A DNA stretch of 64,000 nucleotides, from the NCBI RefSeq assembly GCF_013423955.1, contig NZ_JACCKX010000001.1, forward strand, positions 992,001-1,056,000. Direction: 5' to 3'. Every line of letters starts with the position of its first letter. Within the stretch, counting starts at the first letter, position 1. This document shows, one piece after another, positions 28,468-37,831 of the stretch. The DNA comes from Ottowia beijingensis (GTDB lineage: Bacteria; Pseudomonadota; Gammaproteobacteria; Burkholderiales; Burkholderiaceae_C). The position numbers were made by a program, and so were the translations under genes. The notes under the pieces are model-generated. The model had not been told where the DNA came from and searched no databases. It saw only the letters and a program-made list of their open reading frames with translations.

Positions 28468-29130
28468 TCACCCAGCGGTGACGGCCCGCGCCGCCACCAC
28501 GGCCTCGGTGCGGTTGCGCACCTTCAGCGCGCGAAAGATCGCGGCCAGGTGAATCTTCACCGTGCCTTCGCTGATGCCCAGGTTGCGGCCGATCTGCTTG
28601 TTCTGCTGCCCTTCGGACAGCAGGCTCAGCACTTCGAGTTGACGATCCGTCAGCACATGGCGCAGGTGCGCCGCCGCCGCATGCGCGCCCCGCGGGCTGG
28701 CGGCCGGGCCCGGCGTGCGGTGCCCGTCGTCTAGGCCAGGGTGCGACATCATCAGGGGCGGCACGTACACACCGCCTTGCAGCACCAGCCGTATCGCCGA
28801 CAGCATGACGTCGGGCGAGTAGGCCTTGGGGATGAAGCCCGATGCCCCGGCGTCGAGCGCGGCATGCATGATGGCCGGGTCTTCCTGGCCCGACAGCACC
28901 ACCATGCGAAGCCCCGGTTGCCGCTGATGCACCTGCGCGATGTGGCCCACGCCGTGTGCGCCGGGCATGCCGAGGTCGATGACGGCCAGGTCCAGATCGG
29001 CCGACACGCTGTCGAGCAACTCCTGCACGCTCAGCGCCTGCACGAAGCCGACCTGCGGCGCCAGCTCGGCCAGTTTCTCAGCCACGGCTTCCAGGATGAG
29101 GCGGTGGTCGTCGGCGATGAGGATTTTCAT
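28468..29130 (-). CDS. NarL/FixJ-family response regulator (LuxR HTH)
   Basis: A 220-residue response regulator. The receiver domain has the acidic pair ADDHRLI near the N-terminus, the phospho-acceptor Asp in LAVIDLGMPGAHG (about residue 54) and Lys in IPKAYSP (about residue 105). The C-terminal LuxR helix-turn-helix is LTDRQLEVLSLLSEGQQNKQ and the following recognition helix. It lies just downstream of a histidine kinase gene on the same strand, its likely partner. Confidence 0.9.
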   Translation of the reverse strand: MKILIADDHRLILEAVAEKLAELAPQVGFVQALSVQELLDSVSADLDLAVIDLGMPGAHGVGHIAQVHQRQPGLRMVVLSGQEDPAIMHAALDAGASGFIPKAYSPDVMLSAIRLVLQGGVYVPPLMMSHPGLDDGHRTPGPAASPRGAHAAAAHLRHVLTDRQLEVLSLLSEGQQNKQIGRNLGISEGTVKIHLAAIFRALKVRNRTEAVVAARAVTAG

Positions 29131-29206
29131 GGCGTGACTGCAAGGTTGATGCGGCCTTCAGGCGGTCGCGGGACCACTTTGACGATAAACGGGTTGCACG
29201 CGCGGA

Positions 29207-30818
29207 TCAAGGCGCCGGGCACCGGCCAAAGGCGTAGGCCAGTGCCTCACGCCACGGCCAGCGGCGCCTGCGCGCCGGGCGGCACCAGCGCCGGCAGCGG
29301 CGCCGCTGGCACCGCACGCCCGTCCCAGCCGGCGGCGCCAGGGCATCGCAGGGCATGGGCAGCGCCGCGGCCTCGTCGGCCGCCGGCGCCCAGGCCGGCT
29401 CGGGTGCGGCCATGGGCACCTCGAAATGAAAGCGCGCGCCCCGGCCGGGCGCCGATGTCAGGCCGATCTGCAGGCCGAGCAGCCCGGCCAGCCGCTGCAC
29501 GGTGGCCAGGCCCAGACCCGTGCCGCGCGCGGCCAGGTCCGGGCTCGACGGGGCCTGATAGAACTCGTCGAAGATGCGCTGCTGGTGCTCGGGCGCGATG
29601 CCGATGCCGGTGTCGATCACGTCGATGCGCACCTGCGGCCCGCGGCGGCGCGCCGCCACCAGCACGCCCCCGCGCGGCGTGTAGCGCACGGCGTTGGCCA
29701 CCAGGTTGCCGACGATGCGCGACAGCATGAAGTAGTCCGACCGCACCCACAGGTCGGTGTGCCGCACCACCAGGCGCAGATGCTGCGCCTCGGCCACCGG
29801 GCGGAAGTTGCGGCTGACGTCGTCGAACAGGCGGTCCAGCGCGAAGTCCGAATGCCGCGGCTGCAGCACGCCGGCGTCGATCTGCGAGATGTTCAGCAGC
29901 TCGGCGAACAGATGGTCCAGCGAGGCCACGCATTCGCGCACATGGCGGATACGCTGCTGCCGCGCCGGGTCGGGCTCGTCCCTGGCCAGTCCTTCCGAGA
30001 ACAGCGTCAGCGCGTGCAGCGGCTGGCGCAGGTCATGGCTGGCGGCGGCCAGCAGGCGCGTCTTGGCCTGGCTGGCCTGCTCGATGGCGCGGTTCTTCTC
30101 GGCCAGCTCGGCCGTGGCCTCGCGCACGCGCTGCTCCAGCAGCTGCCGGCCGTCGTGCAGGGCGGTGGCGGCGGCGTTGAAGCCTTGCTGCAGATGGCGC
30201 ACTTCCGCGGTGCCCTCCAGCGTCACCTGCACCGGCTCGCCGGCGGCCAGCCGGTCGACGGCGCTGGCCAGCTTGAGCACCGGCGCGCTGATGCGACGCG
30301 CCGCCCACACGCCGGCCAGCAGCACGGCCGCCAGGCACGCCGCCACCGCCAGCAGCACGCCGGTCCAGGCGCGCGCCTCGGCGGCGCGCAACTCGTCCAG
30401 GCCGATGTCGATGCCGACCTGCCCCGGCACGCCGCCGCCCGCGCTGGCCACCGGCGCGCGCACCAGCAGGCCCTCCTAGCGCCGCAGGTCGGCGGTGTTG
30501 ACGTTGGCCAGCAGTTCCCCTTCGGGCGACCACACCTGCACCTGCTGCACATGCGGTTGCGACATGGTGGCCTCGGCCAGCCGCAGCAGCGCGCGCCGGT
30601 CCTCGCGCGCCAGCGGCGCCTGCGCCGAGGCCGACAGCTGCTGCGCCAGCGTTTCCCTGCTGGCGGATGTGGTGCTCGATGCCCTGCAGGTACTGCCGCG
30701 TGGTCAGCACCAGCAGCGCCCCCACCGCCAGCACCGCCGGCACCACCGCCAGCAGCACCAGCTGCCACACCAGCGACAGCCCTGCCCGCCGATGCGATGG
30801 TGTCGATACCCCGTTCAT
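29207..30818 (-). CDS. Sensor histidine kinase, one frameshift and one in-frame TAG
   Basis: Membrane histidine kinase. It has a membrane helix (LVWQLVLLAVVPAVLAVGAL), a periplasmic sensor segment of ~100 residues, a second helix (VLLAVAACLAAVLLAGVWAA), HAMP, an H-box SHDLRQPLHALTLFSEG, and the ATPase domain with NLVANAVRYTPRGG, DTGIGI and GTGLGL. ATG 30818. Two breaks near the N-terminus: one extra base at C3 30655-30657 and TAG at 30477-30479 where TAC (Tyr) would fit. The C-terminal end read to 29207 is odd; one more base near 29335 would stop it at 29247 with a more natural tail. It drives the response regulator downstream and faces a PhnD-like protein gene. Confidence 0.82.
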
Positions 30819-30852
30819 GGCATGTAACCCAATGCGAAATGCGTGAGAATCA

Positions 30853-31932
30853 ATGCATTGGACCGTGCCACAAACCATGAAGAATGTCCACATCACCGGC
30901 GGTACACCGTTGCCGCACACCGCCCGGGACGCTGGGCCCACGCGCCGCCAGGCGGTGCTGGCCGCCGCCGCGGTGGCCTGCTGGCCGCTGGCGCTGCGGG
31001 CCGGCGAGGACGCCCGTGCCCCGCTGCGCTTCGGCATCCTGCCGATCGGTGGCATGGTGGATTCACGCACCGGCTGGGAGCCGCTGCTGGACGAGCTGAT
31101 GCAGGCGCTCGGCCGCCCCATCCACATGTTCTCGGCCACGTCCTACGAAGGACTGGGCGAGGCCGTGCGCCGCGGCGAGGTGGATCTGGCCTTCCTCTCC
31201 GGCAAGATGGCGCTGGACGCCGTGACCCAGCACGACATGCGCGCCATCGCCCAGGTGACGCGACACGACGGCCTGCCCGGCTACCGCGCGCTGCTGCTGG
31301 CGCGCGAAGGCGGCCCGGTGCGCGACCTGGAGGCGGTGCTGGTGGAGCCCGGCCGCTGGCGGCTGGCGCGCGGCGAAAAGCGCTCGATGTCGGGCTTCAT
31401 CGTGCCCAAGCTGCAGCTGTTCCTGCCGCGCCAGATCGACATCGAGACCCGCTTTCAGGGCGACATCGTCGGCACGCACCAGCGCACCGCACTGGCTGTG
31501 GCCAATGGCGAGGCCGACCTGGCCACCAACAACAGCGCCGACTTCGAGCGCTTCCGCACGCAGTTCCCGGCCGAGACGGCGCGCCTGCGGGTGCTGTGGC
31601 AGTCCGAGCTGGTGCCGCACGGCTTCATCGTGCTGCGCAACGCCCACGGCGACGCCATGCGCGGCCGCGCCCAGCGCTTTCTGGCGCAATACGGGCGCGG
31701 CAGCGGCGCACAGGCCGAGCAGCAGCGCGCGGCGCTGAAAGGCCTGCACGACTTCGCCGGCTTCCTGCCCGCCGACAACCGCGCGCTGCTGCCGGTGGCC
31801 CGCCTCACGCGCCAGCTCGACCTGGACAGCGCGCACTCCGCCACCTGGATCAACGATGCGGCGCGCCAGGCCCGGCTGGCGCGCATCGAGAGCCAGTACG
31901 CCACGCAGGTGCAAATGCTGAGCGCAGACTGA
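30853..31932 (+). CDS. PhnD-like periplasmic substrate-binding protein
   Basis: A 359-residue extracytoplasmic binding protein of the PhnD/ABC phosphonate type. It has an export signal with twin arginine (TRRQAVLAAAAVACWPLALRA), then LRFGILPIGGMVDSRTGWEP and the typical FSATSYEGLGEAVRRGEVDLAFLSG. No permease or ATPase gene is near. It is divergent from the histidine kinase with only 34 bases between starts (58 if ATG 30877 is used), so it may be a sensing accessory for that kinase; this is inference. Frame intact. Confidence 0.8.
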   Translation: MHWTVPQTMKNVHITGGTPLPHTARDAGPTRRQAVLAAAAVACWPLALRAGEDARAPLRFGILPIGGMVDSRTGWEPLLDELMQALGRPIHMFSATSYEGLGEAVRRGEVDLAFLSGKMALDAVTQHDMRAIAQVTRHDGLPGYRALLLAREGGPVRDLEAVLVEPGRWRLARGEKRSMSGFIVPKLQLFLPRQIDIETRFQGDIVGTHQRTALAVANGEADLATNNSADFERFRTQFPAETARLRVLWQSELVPHGFIVLRNAHGDAMRGRAQRFLAQYGRGSGAQAEQQRAALKGLHDFAGFLPADNRALLPVARLTRQLDLDSAHSATWINDAARQARLARIESQYATQVQMLSAD

Positions 31933-32000
31933 GGGCGCGGGCAGCCAGCCGCTACCATTGGCGGCTTCGCGCCAGCATCGGCGCTCTGCACCACCGCGAC

Positions 32001-33220
32001 GTGCCCGCCTACACCTTCGAAGCCCTGCAAGCCGACGGCAAGTCCCGCAAGGGCGTGATCGAGGCCGACACCGCCAAGGCTGCGCGCGCGTGCTGCGCGG
32101 GCAGGCGCTGGTGCCGCTGGCGGTGGAGCCGGTGGCGGGTGGCGCCGGCGGCTCGGTGCTGTCGCGCCCCATCGGCGGCGGCCGCGCCTTCAACAGCACG
32201 CAGCTGGCGATCTGGACGCGGCAGCTGGCCGGCCTGGTCGCATCGGGCCTGCCGCTGGAGCGCTCGCTCACTGCCCTGACCGACGAGGCCGAGGACGAAC
32301 GCCAGCGCAACCTGATCGCCAGCCTGCGCTCGGAGGTCAACGCCGGCTCGCCGCTGGCCAAGGCCATGGCGCAGCAGCCGCGCGAGTTCAGCCCCGTCTA
32401 CACCGCCGTCATCGCCGCCGGCGAGCAGGGCGGCCACCTGGGCACCGTGCTGGAGCGCCTGGCCGACGACCTGGAAGAGCGCCAGGCGCTGAAGGCCAAG
32501 CTGATCGGCGCTGCGCTGTACCCGGCCATCGTCACCCTGGTGGCCATCGTGATCGTGATCTTCCTGGTCAGCTACGTGGTGCCGCAGGTGGCCACGGTGT
32601 TCGCCGGCACGCAGCGCAGCCTGCCGTGGATCACGATCGCCATGCTGTCCTTGAGCGACTTCGTGCGCGGCTATGGCTGGTGGCTGCTGGGCGCTATGGT
32701 ACTGATAGCTGTCGGCGCCCGCCTGGCGCTGAAAAACCCCGCTTTTCGCCAGAAGTTCGATGCCTTCTGGCTGCGCCTGCCGCTGGTGGGCCGGCTGGCG
32801 CGCGGCTACAACGCGGCGCGCTTCGGCAGCACGCTGGCCATGCTGGCCGGGGCTGGCGTGCCAATCCTGCGCGCGCTGCAGGCCGCGGCCGAAACCCTGC
32901 ACAACACCGCCATGCGCGCCGACGCCGAGGACGCCCTGGTGATGGTGCGCGAAGGCGCGCCGCTGGCCAGCGCGCTGGCGCAGAAGAAGCGCTTTCCCGG
33001 CCTGCTGGCCATGTTCGCCCGCTTGGGCGAGCAGACCGGCCAGCTGCCGCTGATGCTGCAGCGCGCGGCCAACCAGCTCAGCGCCGAGGTGCAGCGCCGC
33101 GCCATGCAGCTGGCCACCGTGCTGGAGCCGCTGCTCATCGTCGCCATGGGCGTGATCGTGATGCTGATCGTGCTGGCGGTGATGCTGCCGATCATCCAGC
33201 TCAACCAGTGGGTGAAGTGA
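32001..33220 (+). CDS. gspF: Type II secretion / type IV pilus inner-membrane protein (GspF/PilC family), one frameshift
   Basis: Inner-membrane platform protein of about 406 residues with two GspF domains. It has AYTFEALQADGKSRKGVIEAD at the N-terminus, LAIWTRQLAGLVASGLPLERSL and FGSTLAMLAGAGVPILRAL as paired domain starts, and three membrane segments. The frame breaks in the GC run 32082-32090; one more base gives AARxVLRGQALVPLAVEP. Start GTG 32001. It stands alone, with no gspE/gspD/pil gene in the window; the rest of the system must be elsewhere. A RepA-like stretch lies in the second membrane region (32693-32752). Confidence 0.85.
32693..32752 (+). repeat. Probable RepA copy translated inside gspF
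   Basis: GATAGCTGTCGGCGCCCGCC and TGGCGCTGAAAAACC, giving IAVGARLALKNPAF in the membrane part of GspF. Diverged, but it keeps block order and spacing. Confidence 0.5.
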
Positions 33221-33331
33221 TCCCCTGAGTCGCCTTCGGCGCCTTCCCCCAGGGGGACAACGCTGGTGCGCGGGGGACCCGCGCACGGCGTTCTGGCTTG
33301 GCCTGCTGCGCGGCCATGGGTTCCTCAAGCA
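33221..33331 (+). repeat. RepB copy between gspF and 5'-nucleotidase genes
   Basis: CCCCTGAGTCGCCTTCGGCG, CTTCCCCCAGGGGG, ACAACGCTGGTG, GCGGGGGACCCGCGC, ending GGCCTGCTGCGCGGCC. Block order is the same as at 15946. Confidence 0.8.
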
Positions 33332-33351
33332 TCCACGCACTGACCTCCACC

Positions 33352-34298
33352 ATGGCCACCACCTTGCACAACCAGCTCGTCGTCGCCATTTCCTCGCGCG
33401 CGCTGTTCGATTTCGAGGAGGAAAACCAGCTGTTCGAGGCCGGCGATGCCGAGGCCTACATGCGCCTGCAGTTCGAGCGCATCGACGTGCCGGCCAAGCC
33501 GGGCGTGGCGTTCTCGCTGGTGAAGAAGCTGCTGGCCTTCAACGAGCCAGGGCAGCAGCGCGTGGAGGTGGTGGTGCTGTCGCGCAATGATCCGGTGAGC
33601 GGCATGCGGGTGTTCCGCTCGGCGGCGGCGCACGGGCTGCGGCAGATTCAGCGCGGCGTGTTCACGCAGGGGCCGACCCGTTCCGCTACGTGCGGCCGCT
33701 GGGCGCACACCTGTTCCTGTCGGCCAACGGCGCCGACGTGCGCGAGGCGCTGGCGCTGGGCTACCCGGCGGCGCAGGTGGCCACGCAGTCGGCGCGCGCC
33801 GGCGACCGCCACCCCGACGAAGTGCGCATCGCCTTCGACGGCGACGCCGTGCTGTTCTCCGACGAGGCCGAGCGCGTGTTCCAGAGCGGCGGGCTGGACG
33901 CCTTCCAGTCGCACGAGATCGAGAAGGCCAACCTGCCGCTGCCGCCCGGCCCCTTCCAGCCCTTTCTGGCGGCGCTGCACCGGCTGCAGCACGGTGGCGC
34001 CGCGCGCATGCGCATCCGCACGGCGCTGGTCACGGCGCGCAGCGCGCCGGCGCACGAGCGCCCGATCCGCACCCTGATGCACTGGGGCGTGAGCGTGGAC
34101 GAGGCCCTGTTCCTCGGCGGCCTGCCCAAGGGCGAGTTCCTGCGCGAGTTCGAGCCCGACTTCTTCTTCGACGACCAGACCGGCCACATCGAGCACGCCG
34201 CGCAGCACGTGCCGGCCGGCCACGTGGCCGCTGGTGTTACAAATTTGGCGGCGGCGCGCGAAACCCCGCGGCGCCGAGCGGACTCCAACCGGGCATGA
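33352..34298 (+). CDS. 5'-nucleotidase (cytosolic cN-I family), one frameshift
   Basis: Nucleotidase of the NT5C1 family that removes phosphate from nucleoside monophosphates; about 315 residues when joined. The first part has LVVAISSRALFDFEEENQLF, with the acidic catalytic start, and VVLSRNDPVSGMRVF; the second has RIAFDGDAVLFSDEAE, VTARSAPAHERPIRTL and LPKGEFLREFEPDFFFDDQ. The break is at G4 33669-33672; one more G gives TQGADPFRYVRPLGAHLFLSA. ATG 33352. Its stop overlaps the start of the EF-hand gene (ATGA), so they are probably coupled. Confidence 0.85.
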
Positions 34299-34708
34299 GT
34301 GTTTCGCGCCTGCTTCTGTCGTTCGTTGTCATCGCCCTGCCCTTCGGCATGGCACCCGCCGTGGCGCAGCCTGCCGATGTGCCCGCCACCAGCCCCAAGA
34401 AACCCAGCAAGGGCGAACAGCAGGCGCTGAAGTGGTTCAGCATGCTGGATGCCAACCAGGACGGCCGCATCTCGCGCGACGAGGCCAAGGTGGCGTTCCG
34501 GCTCAGCCCGTCGCTGGCCGAGTATTTCCGCAACGCCGACCTGAACGGCGACGGCTACCTGACGCAGCAGGAAATCCGCACTGTGGCCGACCGCCGCCGC
34601 GCCGAACGGCAGGAGCGGCGCAAGCGCGAGGCCCTGCAGAAGCAGCAGGCGCAGGCGGCCGCGCTCGGGCGCGACAGCGCCACAGCGGCGCCCGACGCGC
34701 AGCGCTGA
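34295..34708 (+). CDS. EF-hand calcium-binding secreted protein
   Basis: A 137-residue exported protein. It has a signal peptide (LLLSFVVIALPFGMAPAVAQ) and two EF-hand loops, DANQDGRISRDE and DLNGDGYLTQQE (about residues 52-63 and 81-92), each with Asp/Asn at calcium positions 1, 3, 5 and Glu at 12. A charged helical tail (RRRAERQERRKREALQKQQ) follows. It may buffer calcium in the periplasm. ATG 34295 overlaps the nucleotidase stop by 4 bases. Confidence 0.82.
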   Translation: MSVSRLLLSFVVIALPFGMAPAVAQPADVPATSPKKPSKGEQQALKWFSMLDANQDGRISRDEAKVAFRLSPSLAEYFRNADLNGDGYLTQQEIRTVADRRRAERQERRKREALQKQQAQAAALGRDSATAAPDAQR

Positions 34709-34794
34709 AGCGCCGCCACCGCCCGCGGCACGCTTCGCGCCGCAGCAGGACTGCCGCCGCACATGGCCCGCCGGATTGCCTGCAACAGGGGAGT

Positions 34795-34835
34795 ATGCAT
34801 CTCCAGCGCCTATCTGGCGGGCGCTTTCGCGGCGC
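34795..34835 (-). repeat. RepA fragment inside a GGGGAGTAT direct repeat
   Basis: CTCCAGCGCCTATCTGGCGG then GCGCT, flanked by two GGGGAGTAT copies at about 34788 and 34840. The rest of 34709-34975 shows no gene. Confidence 0.4.
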
Positions 34836-34975
34836 ATGCAGGGGAGTATATGAAACAGGGCGTTGGCATGGCGTGGCCACGCCCCTGATCACCCCACCCG
34901 GCGTGCCGCCCCACGCCCCCGCCCCGCCCGGGCCGCTAGCATGCGGCCTTCTTCGCCCCACAAGAAAGTCCAGTC

Positions 34976-36807
34976 ATGGCCTGGTCCGACAAGCTCGCCC
35001 GTTTCGGGAATTTCCTGCGCCAGGTCTGGCACCTGTCCGCGCCCTACTTCCGCTCGTCCGACGAGCGCTGGAAGGCACGCGGCCTGCTGGCGGCCATCGT
35101 CGCGCTCAACCTGGGCGCGGTGTACATGCTGGTGCAGATCAACGAGTGGAACCGCGTGTTCTTCGACGCGCTGCAGAACAAGAACCAGGACGTGTTCTGG
35201 ACCCAGCTGGGCCGCTTCACGTACCTGGCGATGATCTTCATCGTCATCGCCGTCTACCGCTTCTACCTCACGCAGCTGCTGCAGGTGCGCTGGCGCGCCT
35301 GGATGACGCGCGACCTGATGCACCGCTGGCTCAGCGGCCATGCCTTCTACCGCATGGAGCTGGCGCGCTACGCCGGCGCGCCCGAGCCCACCACCACCGA
35401 AGCCGGCCTGCCCCACCCCGGCCAGCGCGTGCCCGACAACCCCGACCAGCGCCTGCAGGAAGACGTGAACCTGTTCACCAGCCAGACCATCGGCCTGTCG
35501 ATGGGCTTTCTGAACGCCGTGGTCACGCTGGTCAGCTTCGTCGGCGTGCTGTGGGCGCTGTCGGGCAGCTTCTCGTTCAATTTCAACGGCAGCACCACCA
35601 CCACCATCCCCGGCTTCATGGTGTGGATGGCGGTGCTGTACTGCACCGTGGGCAGCGTGCTCACGCACTACATCGGCCGCCCCTGATCGGCCTGAACTTC
35701 GAGCAGCAGAAGCGCGAGGCCGACTTTCGCCACCACCTGGTGCGGGTGCGCGAATACAGCGAATCGATCGCGCTCGACCGCGGCGAGCAGGTCGAGGAGC
35801 GCAACCTGGACACGCGCTTCACGGCCGTGCTGTCCAACTACCTGCGGCTGATTGCCAAGCAGAAGCAGCTGGTCGGCTTCACCAACCTGTTCGGGCAGGC
35901 GGCGGCGGTGTTTCCCTTCATCATCGCGGCGCCGCGCTTTTTCAGCGGCGCCATCCAGCTGGGCCAGCTGATGCAGATTTCGAGCGCCTTCGACCGCGTG
36001 CAGGGCGCCCTGTCCTGGTTCGTCGACAACTACGACAGCCTGGCCGCCTGGCGCGCCACCACCGAACGCCTGACCAGCTTCGAAGCCGCGCTTTACAAGC
36101 AAAATCAGGCTTCAGCGCCCGTCCAGCAAGCGCCAGCAGCTATCAATTCAGAAGCAATCGAGACGCAGGGCCTGACGCTGCAACTGCCCACCGGCGCCAC
36201 GCTGGTGCAAGGTGCCACGCTGCGCGCCGCGCCGGGCCAGCACACGCTGGTGCAGGGGCCGTCGGGCAGCGGCAAGAGCACGCTGTTCCGCGCGCTGGCC
36301 GGCATCTGGCCCTGGGCGCAAGGCCAGGTGGCGCTGCCGCAGCGCAGCATGTTCATCCCCCAGCGTCCGTACTTTCCGGACGGCGCGCTGCGCGACGCCC
36401 TGGCCTACCCCGAGCCGGCCAGCGACTACACCGACGAGCAGCTGAGGACCGCGCTGCAGGACGCGCTGCTGCCCGATCTGGCCAAACGGCTGAATGAGCG
36501 CGACAACTGGACGCAGAAGCTGAGCGGCGGCGAGCAGCAACGCCTGGCGATCGCGCGCGTGCTGCTGAAGCAACCGGCCTGGGTGCTGGCCGACGAAGCC
36601 ACCAGCGCGCTCGACGTGCCGGCCGAGCAAGCCCTGTACACGCGGCTGAAGGCCATGACCGAGCGCGCCGGCGGCGCCCTGCTGTCGATCGCCCACCGGC
36701 CCAGCGTGGCGGCCTTTCATGCGCAGCGCTGGCAGCTGGAGCCCGCTGCGCCCGACGGCGCCGCGCGCTATCGCTTCAGCACCGGGTCGCTGGCCACGCC
36801 AGCTTGA
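34976..36807 (+). CDS. ABC transporter, SbmA/BacA-type permease fused to ATPase, one frameshift
   Basis: Half-transporter of about 610 residues in the SbmA/BacA-YddA (ABCD-like) branch. Membrane domain: AAIVALNLGAVYMLVQINEWNRVFFDALQ and EDVNLFTSQTIGLSMGFLNAVVTLVSF. ATPase domain: Walker A GPSGSGKST, signature LSGGEQQRLAIARV, Walker B WVLADEATSALD, H-loop SIAHRPS. The break is at C4 35680-35683; one more C gives IGRPLIGLNFEQQKREADF. ATG 34976. A RepA repeat encodes the linker between membrane and ATPase domains. Such proteins move vitamin B12, peptides or long-chain acyl groups; substrate unknown here. Confidence 0.85.
36096..36160 (-). repeat. RepA copy in the inter-domain linker of the ABC transporter
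   Basis: On the minus strand GATAGCTGCTGGCGCTTGCT, then GGGCGCTGAAGCC. In the gene frame it reads QASAPVQQAPAAINSEA, joining TMD and ATPase domains. Confidence 0.8.
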
Positions 36808-36894
36808 ATCAGAGGAAAACGGTGCAGTCGCGTGCGGACACTGCGCAATCAGCTATCCATGGCGCTGCCGCACCACCCGCGGCGCATGAAACGA

Positions 36895-37014
36895 AAGAGC
36901 CGAGAGGCCGCGGAGCAGGCCGGGCCAGCGACAGCCGTGCCCGGACCTGCGCCGGGCACTGGCTGTGTCCCCCTCCCGCAGGAGAGGGAAGACGCCGCAG
37001 GCGGCTCAGGGGGT
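36895..37014 (-). repeat. RepB copy, inverted, downstream of the ABC transporter
   Basis: On the minus strand CCCCTGAGCCGCCTGCGGCG, CTCTCCTGCGGGAG, then GGCACGGCTGTCGC and GGCCTGCTCCGCGGCC. It sits between the ABC transporter and the converging pagL gene. The gap 36808-37022 holds nothing else. Confidence 0.6.
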
Positions 37015-37022
37015 GTTTCACT

Positions 37023-37638
37023 TCAGAAGCGGTGCGTGTAGTACAGCAGCACGAAATCCATGCCCGGGTTCGGCTTCTTGATGCCGGCGTTGGAGATGTG
37101 CTGGTAGCGCACGCCCAGCGTCGAACGCGCGTCGCGCCCCACTGCACGCCCAGCCCCAGCTGGTCGCTGAACTGGAAGGCGGTGCTGAGCGTGCGGGTGG
37201 GCGAAATGCGGGTGTGCGACAGCAGGCGCACGCCGATCGAGGCTTCGACAAAGAAGGCGATGGTGCCGCCCGAGAACGGACGCTCGATCCGGAACACGGG
37301 GAATAGCCGAATTCGATCAGGTCGCTGGCCTTGGGCACGTCCCAGGCGGACAGTTCGACCTCGTGCCGCAGCTTCAGGCGCCACTGCTGGCCCTGCCACA
37401 GCGGCTCGGCCCGCGTCCAGCCGGCGATGACGCCCAGCTTCTTGACGTCGCCCTTCTTCGCCTCGCCGCCGGTCAGCGTCCAGTCGACGCCTTGGGCCGC
37501 GGCGCCGCCGACGGCGCCAGCCCCCAGGGCCAGGGCCAGGGCCACTTGGACAAAGTGCCTGCTCGCCGGCAACGCGACCGGTACGGAAGAACGGAAGCGC
37601 GGGCCATGACCAGGCGCGCGGTGCGAATAAGAGCGCAT
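37023..37638 (-). CDS. pagL: Lipid A 3-O-deacylase PagL, two frameshifts
   Basis: Outer-membrane beta-barrel esterase that removes the 3-O acyl chain of lipid A, about 205 residues when repaired. It has a signal peptide (VQVALALALGAGAVGGAAAQ), and the C-terminal active-site region, in repaired frame, reads VRYQHISNAGIKKPNPGMDF, with the catalytic His and Ser, and ends LLYYTHRF, with terminal Phe. Breaks: G4 37298-37301 (repair gives YSPVFRIERPFSGG) and C4 37137-37140 (repair gives GVQWGRDARSTLGVRY). ATG 37638. Neighbour of the ABC exporter, converging. Confidence 0.83.
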
Positions 37639-37831
37639 ATTGTGTTTGCGTTGTAGTGGTGGATCGTCGGCCGGCGGCTCCTCGCCGCCTTGTGCCCCGA
37701 CCAATGAAGCCTTGCCCGGTGCACGGCCAGCATGATGGCATTTTTCACCCGCCGCGTCTGTCGGGCAATGACCACATGCGCGCGCAGCATTGGCCACGCA
37801 CGTGCGCAGCCCGGCCGGCGCCGCAGGGCGA

